A stretch of DNA of 5,976 nt. Source: Candidatus Woesearchaeota archaeon (GTDB taxonomy: Archaea > Nanobdellota > Nanobdellia > Woesearchaeales > JAGVZT01). The notes below the pieces were generated by a model. That model was not told where the DNA came from, searched no databases, and saw only the letters and a list, made by a program, of their open reading frames with translations. Made by a program: the position numbers and the translations under genes. Positions 1 through 4,164 of this stretch are shown piece by piece. The stretch covers positions 1 to 5,976 of the forward strand of contig JAHWHA010000008.1 of assembly GCA_019323665.1 (NCBI GenBank). Reading direction: 5' to 3'. How positions within the stretch are numbered: the first letter of the stretch is position 1; every line of letters starts with the position of its first letter.

Positions 1-1839
1 AACTGCAGGATAGAGCTGCGCAGGTCCACGATGGATAGCATCCTCATGCAACTTTGCGTCATCCAGCCAGACAACCACTCCAATACAAGGCTCATGGGCA
101 ATTGGACCTGATCTCATAACATCCTCGAACATATCAAGCACAAGCTCCATAATCTCTCCGATATGTACTATACCACGAGTATTGTCAATTAACACGTTAC
201 CTTGATAAATATCCTTGATCTTACGCGCAGTCTTTGTGTCAAAATCGCTATTCTCAACAATAGCTTCCACAATCTCCTTGTTGTACTTTTTCATCCTGCC
301 GCTAGGGATAATATCCTCCTTGAGAGCCTTTCTCAATTTCTCATTGATAGGCTCAACCCTGAAATAAAGCTTGTTATGCTTATTGGGGGATTTGCCCTCA
401 ACTGCCTCAGGCGTTGCCTTTGTAACAGTCTCCCTATATACAACAATAGGCTCGCTTGTTTTCACTTCAAAACCCTTCTCAGTCTTGATTCTGTTCTCAA
501 TAATCTCAAGATGCAATTCACCCATCCCCGAGATGAGATACTCACCAGATTCTTCATTGATAGTCACCTGGATAGATGGATCTTCTTTACCAACAACCTT
601 GAGGATATCAATAAGCTTTGGCAGCTCAGAGCTCTTCGCAGGCTCAATAGCTTTGGTGATAACTGGCTCAAAAATATGTTTGATGCCTTCAAAAGCCTCC
701 ATGTCAGGAGTGCTGGAAACAGTCTCACCAGCAAACACATCCTTCAATCCGATAAGACCAATAATGTTACCAGCAGTAGCCTCATCAGCAAGATCACGCT
801 TTGCACCATTGAAGACACACACCTGCTGCAAACGCACCTCTTTCTTCTTGCCAATCATATGCACAATGTCACCCTGCTTCACAGTCCCAGAAAAAATCCT
901 GCCTGCAGCAACCTCACCCACATGCTTGTCCACAACAATCTTTGTGCACACATACGCAAAAGGTCCGTCAGGGTTGCAGTTAAGCAGCGACTTGCCAAGC
1001 TCACTCTCTAAATCGCCTTTCCATATCTTTGGGATACGGTACTTCTGTGCCACAAGCGGGTCAGGGTGATGCTTTATGGACATCTCAAGAATAATCTCAT
1101 GAATAGGGGCTTTCTTTGCCAGCTCCTTTATCTTGTCCTTGTCATCACTCTGGTAAGCTTCAATAATATCTTTGAAAGTAATACCTTTCTTCTGCATATA
1201 GGGTATTGAAAGTGCCCAGTTATGGAAAGCAGAGCCAAAAGCAACACTTCCGTCATTCACATTAACCTGCCACATTTTTTTGTAATCCTTTTCCGCAATA
1301 GCAGCAATCAGCTCATTAACAGTCTTAATAATCTTGATGAAACGCTCCTGCATCATATCAGGCGTCAGCTTCAGCTCCTTAATTAGCCTGTCAACCTTGT
1401 TGATGAAAAGCACAGGCTTTGCACGCTCACGCAGACACTGCTTAAGCACAGTCTCTGTCTGCGGCATAACACCCTCAACAGCGCACACAAGCACAATCAC
1501 ACCATCAACAGCGCGCATAGCCCTTGTAACATCACCGCTGAAATCAATATGCCCAGGAGTATCAATCAGATTTATTAGATACTCCTTGCCCTCAAGCTGA
1601 TGCACCATAGACACATTAGCAGCGTCAATCGTGATACCGCGTTGCGCTTCATCCTCATGGAAATCAAGCACCCTCGCCTTTCCTGCCAACTCATGCGACA
1701 TCATCCCAGAACCTGCCAACAGGTTATCTGAAAATGTTGTTTTGCCGTGGTCAATGTGCGCCACTGTACCAATATTCCGAATCTGCTTAGGCTGTCTCAT
1801 CAGCCTTGTCACCTTCTCAACCATCTTCTCTGAAGCCAT
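1..1839 (-). CDS. fusA: Translation elongation factor EF-2 (archaeal), C-terminus cut by window edge
   Basis: Catalyses GTP-dependent ribosomal translocation in the cytoplasm. The minus frame is open from ATG 1837-1839 to base 1, giving 613 residues; archaeal EF-2 is about 730, so roughly 115 C-terminal residues (rest of domain IV and domain V) lie outside. GTPase motifs are intact: G1 AHIDHGKTT at 27-35, switch I RGITI at 67-71, G3 DTPGH at 93-97, G4 NKVD at 147-150. GMGELHLEI at 438-446 marks domain III. The domain IV tip DAIHRGPAQ (600-608) carries the diphthamide acceptor His603 (codon 31-33). I translated the whole stretch and saw no intein, frameshift or missing motif. The start is supported by AGGTGAT (complement of 1843-1849) three bases upstream. 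It is the last visible gene of the operon, 27 nt after the adenylate kinase stop. Identification is certain; only the 3' end is unseen. Confidence 0.98.
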   Translation of the reverse strand, partial: MASEKMVEKVTRLMRQPKQIRNIGTVAHIDHGKTTFSDNLLAGSGMMSHELAGKARVLDFHEDEAQRGITIDAANVSMVHQLEGKEYLINLIDTPGHIDFSGDVTRAMRAVDGVIVLVCAVEGVMPQTETVLKQCLRERAKPVLFINKVDRLIKELKLTPDMMQERFIKIIKTVNELIAAIAEKDYKKMWQVNVNDGSVAFGSAFHNWALSIPYMQKKGITFKDIIEAYQSDDKDKIKELAKKAPIHEIILEMSIKHHPDPLVAQKYRIPKIWKGDLESELGKSLLNCNPDGPFAYVCTKIVVDKHVGEVAAGRIFSGTVKQGDIVHMIGKKKEVRLQQVCVFNGAKRDLADEATAGNIIGLIGLKDVFAGETVSSTPDMEAFEGIKHIFEPVITKAIEPAKSSELPKLIDILKVVGKEDPSIQVTINEESGEYLISGMGELHLEIIENRIKTEKGFEVKTSEPIVVYRETVTKATPEAVEGKSPNKHNKLYFRVEPINEKLRKALKEDIIPSGRMKKYNKEIVEAIVENSDFDTKTARKIKDIYQGNVLIDNTRGIVHIGEIMELVLDMFEDVMRSGPIAHEPCIGVVVWLDDAKLHEDAIHRGPAQLYPAV

Positions 1840-1842
1840 AGT

Positions 1843-1849
1843 ATCACCT
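1843..1849 (-). promoter_or_regulatory. Shine-Dalgarno site of EF-2
   Basis: On the minus strand AGGTGAT lies 3 nt before the EF-2 ATG. It matches the complement of the 3' end of archaeal 16S rRNA (AUCACCU). A second purine-rich GGAGGA occurs farther upstream at about 1861-1866, next to the adenylate kinase stop. The site fixes the EF-2 start at 1839. Confidence 0.7.
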
Positions 1850-1866
1850 TCCCAAAAATATCCTCC

Positions 1867-2514
1867 TTACTTTAAATCTTCTATTGCTTTGTGGATGTTG
1901 CCCATGATTTCCTCACGTGCAACCCTGATAGACTTAGAAGAATCAATCACCCTCAACAGCCCCTTCTTGCTGTAAAACTCGACAAGAGGAGTTATCTCCT
2001 TCTCGTAAGTGTCAAATCTTTTCTTGACAACATCCAGCTGTTGATCTTCGCGCTTGTACAGCTCGCCTCCACACAAATCACAAACCCCTTTCTTCTTGGG
2101 TTTCACTTCAACCTCATGATAAATCTGTCCGCACTTCCTGCAAGTTAGTCTTCCTGTTATCCTGTAAATCCTCACATCTTCAGGCGCATCAAAGAACAGC
2201 ACCCTGTCAACCTTGATTCTGCCCTCAATAGCCTTTGCCTGCGAAACATTTCCAGGAAAGTTGTCCATTATTGCGCCATTACGCGCATCTGGCTGGTGTA
2301 ACCTCTTCTCCCAGATTTTTATCACAAGCTCATCAGGCGCATAAACACCCCTATTATTGTACTCAATCGCCTCTTTACCCAGCTTATCACCAGCGGCTGC
2401 CAACTCTCTAATCAACTCCCCTGTTGAAAGGTGCGGAATCCCAAGCTCTTCACAGAGTATCTGTGCATAGGTGCCTTTACCAGCAGCTGGCATTGCAATA
2501 AAAACAAGATTCAT
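1867..2514 (-). CDS. adk: Adenylate kinase family protein with zinc-type LID and divergent AMP site
   Basis: Expected to interconvert ATP + AMP with 2 ADP in the cytosol. The 215 residues match the long-form (LID-containing) adenylate kinase length. Visible parts: P-loop AMPAAGKGT at 7-15; NMP-binding STGELIR at 30-36 with Thr31 and Arg36; core DNFPGN at 84-89; YRITGR at 117-122; LID domain with Cys125, Cys128, Cys145 and Cys148 (two CxxC pairs, a probable zinc site); KREDQ at 154-158; and KKRF at 164-167, keeping LID/core arginines equivalent to E. coli 156 and 167. Oddities: the first P-loop glycine is Ala7, and the usual DGFPRT is DNFPGN, so the arginine equivalent to E. coli Arg88, which contacts the AMP phosphate, is Gly. 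Gln92 is retained. It sits 9 nt after ndk in the operon. A weak AGGT lies upstream of the ATG. The family is secure; true AMP specificity and activity are uncertain because of the substitutions. Confidence 0.93.
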   Translation of the reverse strand: MNLVFIAMPAAGKGTYAQILCEELGIPHLSTGELIRELAAAGDKLGKEAIEYNNRGVYAPDELVIKIWEKRLHQPDARNGAIMDNFPGNVSQAKAIEGRIKVDRVLFFDAPEDVRIYRITGRLTCRKCGQIYHEVEVKPKKKGVCDLCGGELYKREDQQLDVVKKRFDTYEKEITPLVEFYSKKGLLRVIDSSKSIRVAREEIMGNIHKAIEDLK

Positions 2515-2523
2515 TTTAACAAC

Positions 2524-3087
2524 CTAATGCATAATCTTCCATTCATGCAGATCATAGTCGTGGAGTTCCTTTTCAGAGAACCAAAGCTTTACCTCATTTG
2601 CAGCCTCTTCTTTATTGCCAGAGGCGTGCACAATATTCCTTATAGGTCTCTCCAGCTGATCCGCAAGCTCATAGCTTTCAGTGCTGAAATCACCCCTAAT
2701 TGTGCCTATCTGAGCCTGTCTAGCCTCTGCGTGACCAACAATCTTCCTGCCAATCTCAATCGCATGATGGCCTTCCAGCACTACTGCAATAATCGGCCCT
2801 TCGCACAAGTAATCAACCAGCCAGCCCTGAACACGCTCAGCAATCTCTTTGTTAGATTCCTTGAGCTCGATACCCTTCTCAGCAGCAGCCTTTCTTGTAT
2901 TCTCACCCAGCTTCTCAATCCACGCAGGAGTTAATTGGTATTGCTTCTTGGCTATCTCCCTTGTTGGATGAACCATCTTGATTCCAGCAATCCGCAGCCC
3001 ACGCTGCTCAAACCTTTTGATAATCTCACCAGTCAAACCACGCTGGATTCCGTCATGCTTTACCAGGATACAAGTTTTCTCAATCAT
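2524..3087 (-). CDS. ndk: Nucleoside diphosphate kinase, archaeal long form
   Basis: Transfers the gamma phosphate from ATP to NDPs through a phosphohistidine, supplying GTP and other NTPs. The 187 residues exceed the usual 140-150 because of an insertion of about 35 residues at roughly 54-90 (TPAWIEKLGENT... to ...ERVQGWL), which I know from other archaeal NDKs such as Pyrococcus. Active-site elements: Lys10 in LVKHDG, Tyr50, Arg131 in IRGDF, Asn151 and catalytic His154 in NIVHASG, and Glu165 before LWF. Two positions differ from the commonest sequence: VKHDG for VKPDG, and HASG for H(G/A)SD. Neither removes a catalytic residue. The start ATG overlaps the L24e TGA stop as ATGA, implying translational coupling, with GGTGG a few bases upstream. 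Stop TAG is at 2524-2526. Confidence 0.97.
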   Translation of the reverse strand: MIEKTCILVKHDGIQRGLTGEIIKRFEQRGLRIAGIKMVHPTREIAKKQYQLTPAWIEKLGENTRKAAAEKGIELKESNKEIAERVQGWLVDYLCEGPIIAVVLEGHHAIEIGRKIVGHAEARQAQIGTIRGDFSTESYELADQLERPIRNIVHASGNKEEAANEVKLWFSEKELHDYDLHEWKIMH

Positions 3088-3269
3088 TTGCTACCACCTT
3101 TTGTTTTCCTGAACTCGGCAGTCCACAGCACAACTCTTGGTTTTCTCTTCAGTTTCAGAAGGTTCTTCTCGCATTTAGTCGAACAGAACTGCAGCACCTT
3201 GCCCGATTTCCTCACAAAAATTGTGCCAGTTCCTTTCTCAATATTCTTTCCACAAAAGCTGCATCTCAT
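3084..3269 (-). CDS. rpl24e: Ribosomal protein L24e (eL24), zinc-ribbon
   Basis: Small large-subunit protein of archaeal and eukaryotic ribosomes. From ATG 3267-3269 it is 61 residues starting MRCSFCGK. The treble-clef zinc site is complete: Cys3, Cys6, Cys29, Cys33 (CxxC and CxxxC), with the family-typical GTG and FVRKSG strand between and a basic tail (KRKPR, FRKTKGGSK). An upstream in-frame GTG at 3279-3281 would add four residues and overlap the S28e stop. I prefer the ATG because family members begin 2-4 residues before the first cysteine and because GGTGGT lies just upstream at an SD-like distance. It overlaps the NDK start by 4 nt, so the two are probably translationally coupled. Confidence 0.95.
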   Translation of the reverse strand: MRCSFCGKNIEKGTGTIFVRKSGKVLQFCSTKCEKNLLKLKRKPRVVLWTAEFRKTKGGSK

Positions 3270-3280
3270 CTCAACCACCA

Positions 3281-3562
3281 CTACCTTCTTGACTGCGAGA
3301 GCTTGCCTGCCTCAATCTCAGTCTCACGCAACATCAAAATATCACCGTTCCTCACGGGGCCTTTGACATTCCTTCTCAAAACCTTGTTAGCGTCACGGCC
3401 TGTCAGCACACGGCATCTAACCTGGGTAACATCACCCCTTGTCCCTGTCCTGCCGATAATCTCCTCAACACGGGCTGGTGACGCAGGCCCAAAGCTTACC
3501 TTGCCTTTCTTTGGTGCAGTGTCATCTTCGCCTGCACGCTGGCGCATCTTTTTGACAGCCAT
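3281..3562 (-). CDS. rps28e: Ribosomal protein S28e (eS28) with N-terminal extension
   Basis: Small-subunit protein with an OB-like fold, located near the mRNA exit. The core is unmistakable: EIIGRTGTRGDVTQVRCRVL at 34-53, NVKGPV at 65-70, and GDILMLRETE at 73-82. The protein is 93 residues, while archaeal S28e is usually about 70. The excess is an N-terminal segment of about 20-25 residues rich in Lys/Arg with an acidic patch (EDD at 12-14), likely unstructured and rRNA-contacting. The ATG has AGGAG 4 nt upstream, and the L7Ae TAA stop lies between that SD and the ATG, leaving only 1 nt between genes. A second ATG (residue 6) has no comparable SD. Stop is TAG at 3281-3283. Confidence 0.95.
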   Translation of the reverse strand: MAVKKMRQRAGEDDTAPKKGKVSFGPASPARVEEIIGRTGTRGDVTQVRCRVLTGRDANKVLRRNVKGPVRNGDILMLRETEIEAGKLSQSRR

Positions 3563-3563
3563 T

Positions 3564-3911
3564 TTACTCCTTCTTCTCTAGCTCTCCTGTGAGCTCTTTA
3601 ATAAGTTTCAATGCCTCGCCCTCTTTTACTATCGCGACACTAGCCGTTGGCACACTCAAACCAGCAGCAGCACCAAGCTCTTCTTTGCTGTTTACCTCAA
3701 TAACAGGCACACCCTTCTCCTTGCCAAGCAAAGGCAGGTGCATCACAACCTCAGGCGGATTTATGTCTTTTGCATACACTACAAGCTTTGCAGTCTGCCT
3801 CTCAATAGTCTTGGTCACTTCATTAGTGCCCTTCTTGATTTTTCCAGTTGACCTTGCCAACTCAATAGCCTCAAATGCCTTTTCCATCAGTTCTTTTGAA
3901 ACCTCAGCCAT
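3564..3911 (-). CDS. rpl7ae: Ribosomal protein L7Ae (eL8), K-turn RNA-binding protein
   Basis: Binds kink-turns in 23S rRNA, in box C/D and H/ACA guide RNAs and in RNase P RNA. From ATG 3909-3911 it has 115 residues, near the usual 115-125. The RNA-binding signature GTNEVTK is at 28-34 and the specificity loop LSVPTA at 85-90. The hydrophobic core DINPPEVVMHLPLL (49-62) and KEKGVPV (64-70) are family-typical. The start is decided by a strong GGAGGAG 4 nt upstream (complement of 3916-3922). The same frame is open to an ATG at 3980, but the added MFFILLLQNK... segment has no family counterpart and the SD would then be inside the gene. It is the first gene of the six-gene operon and faces away from the HerA-like gene; see the leader features for possible autoregulation. 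Confidence 0.96.
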   Translation of the reverse strand: MAEVSKELMEKAFEAIELARSTGKIKKGTNEVTKTIERQTAKLVVYAKDINPPEVVMHLPLLGKEKGVPVIEVNSKEELGAAAGLSVPTASVAIVKEGEALKLIKELTGELEKKE

Positions 3912-3915
3912 TTTA

Positions 3916-3922
3916 CTCCTCC
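3916..3922 (-). promoter_or_regulatory. Strong Shine-Dalgarno site of L7Ae
   Basis: GGAGGAG on the minus strand, 4 nt (TAAA) before ATG 3911. It excludes the upstream in-frame ATG at 3980. The 16-nt string AGGAGTAAAATGGCTG, spanning this SD and the start, recurs exactly at the S28e start (3556-3571). Confidence 0.8.
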
Positions 3923-3924
3923 AG

Positions 3925-3942
3925 ATTGGTTTAATTGGTTTA
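3925..3942 (-). repeat. Perfect tandem 9-bp repeat just upstream of the L7Ae SD
   Basis: Plus strand ATTGGTTTA occurs twice in tandem (3925-3933 and 3934-3942); in the mRNA sense this is TAAACCAAT twice. It ends 2 nt before the GGAGGAG. The core ATTGGT (mRNA ACCAAT) also appears at 4001-4006 and 4034-4039, four copies in about 115 bp. The role is unknown: it could be a protein-binding site in DNA or leader RNA, or chance in AT-rich sequence. Confidence 0.6.
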
Positions 3943-3964
3943 TGACTCGCTTTATTCTGCAAAA

Positions 3965-3985
3965 GTAATATGAAGAACATATTAC
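3965..3985. repeat. Perfect 8-bp inverted repeat (5-nt spacer) in operon leader
   Basis: GTAATATG (3965-3972) and CATATTAC (3978-3985) are perfect reverse complements separated by AAGAA. In the L7Ae mRNA this would be an 8-bp AU-rich hairpin with a UUCUU loop followed by UUUU. In DNA it could be a dimeric repressor operator with half-sites 13 bp apart centre to centre. It lies 54-74 nt upstream of the L7Ae ATG. The dyad is directly visible; its function is inference. Confidence 0.7.
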
Positions 3986-3990
3986 CTCTC

Positions 3991-4027
3991 TCAGGCTTCC
4001 ATTGGTATTATTCAACAAAAGCCGTCA
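3991..4027 (-). promoter_or_regulatory. Candidate K-turn-like hairpin in L7Ae mRNA leader
   Basis: In the minus-strand RNA, the arm 4023-4013 (GGCUUUUGUUG) pairs with 4004-3994 (CAAUGGAAGCC). This forms an 11-bp helix with an 8-nt loop; three pairs are G-U wobbles that would be A-C mismatches on the plus strand, so the fold favours the operon strand. Directly outside the helix, AUGACGG on the 5' side resembles box C and CUGA (3994-3991) matches box D. G4026/A3991 and A4025/G3992 are placed as tandem G-A pairs with C4024/U3993 between them and the helix. The outer C-stem is poor, so a full K-turn is not shown. L7Ae binding to a K-turn in its own mRNA has been reported in Sulfolobus; its presence here is inference. 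Confidence 0.35.
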
Positions 4028-4061
4028 TTAGTCATTGGTGTATATGGGTAATAGGAAGTGG

Positions 4062-4069
4062 TTTATAAA
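4062..4069. promoter_or_regulatory. TATA box TTTATAAA in divergent region, likely for the L7Ae operon
   Basis: TTTATAAA is self-complementary and so can act in either direction. For the minus-strand operon it would place transcription start about 26 bp away, near 4039, giving a leader of about 125 nt that includes the two hairpins and the ACCAAT repeats. For the plus strand it would give a start near 4092. The HerA-like gene has a better-placed box at 4132-4139, so I assign this one mainly to the operon. Other AT-rich stretches (for example near 3975 and 4009) could also serve, so the operon start site is not settled. Confidence 0.45.
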
Positions 4070-4131
4070 TGTTGTTTATTTGCAGAAATATCAATAAATA
4101 TTACTTTGACTATTATTAAGTACTCCTAAAC

Positions 4132-4139
4132 ATTTAAAA
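4132..4139 (+). promoter_or_regulatory. TATA box of HerA-like gene, leaderless arrangement
   Basis: ATTTAAAA, preceded by a BRE-like CCTAAAC, begins 33 bp before ATG 4165. Transcription would start at about 4161-4163, leaving almost no 5' leader, and no SD is present. The same 33-bp distance is seen between the TATA box at 5494 and ATG 5527, which strengthens both calls. The upstream GTG at 4153 would fall before the expected transcript start. Confidence 0.6.
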
Positions 4140-4164
4140 CCACATCAAACAAGTGGCAACATAT

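Noticed and set aside
202..1975. Several long plus-strand open frames (202-1011, 371-1069, 1334-1600, 1631-1975) opposite EF-2 and Adk
   Set aside because: They are antisense to strongly conserved coding sequence, show no recognisable domains and have Ser/Leu-rich compositions typical of reverse-complement frames.
3270..3281. GTG start adding four residues to L24e
   Set aside because: ATG 3269 gives the usual distance to the first zinc cysteine and has GGTGGT upstream. The GTG lies inside the S28e stop region, so this remains a preference rather than proof.
3912..3980. In-frame N-terminal extension of L7Ae from ATG 3980 (MFFILLLQNK...)
   Set aside because: The extension has no counterpart in the family, and the strong GGAGGAG SD sits inside it, 4 nt before ATG 3911. 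The open frame is probably chance, across the leader hairpin.
4012..4035. Seven-codon upstream ORF in the L7Ae leader (ATG at 4035-4033, TGA at 4014-4012)
   Set aside because: There is no SD in front of it, it is very short, and it overlaps the hairpin arm. A chance ATG is more likely.
3912..4152. tRNA, CRISPR or box C/D guide RNA gene in the divergent region
   Set aside because: There is no cloverleaf and no regularly spaced repeat. The C/D-like boxes flank a closed helix rather than guide segments with C'/D' boxes.
4153..4164. GTG start adding MATY to the HerA-like ATPase
   Set aside because: It lies only 21 bp after the start of the TATA box, so it would precede the expected transcript start. 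Family members begin at the MFDIIIGR-type sequence, which starts at ATG 4165.
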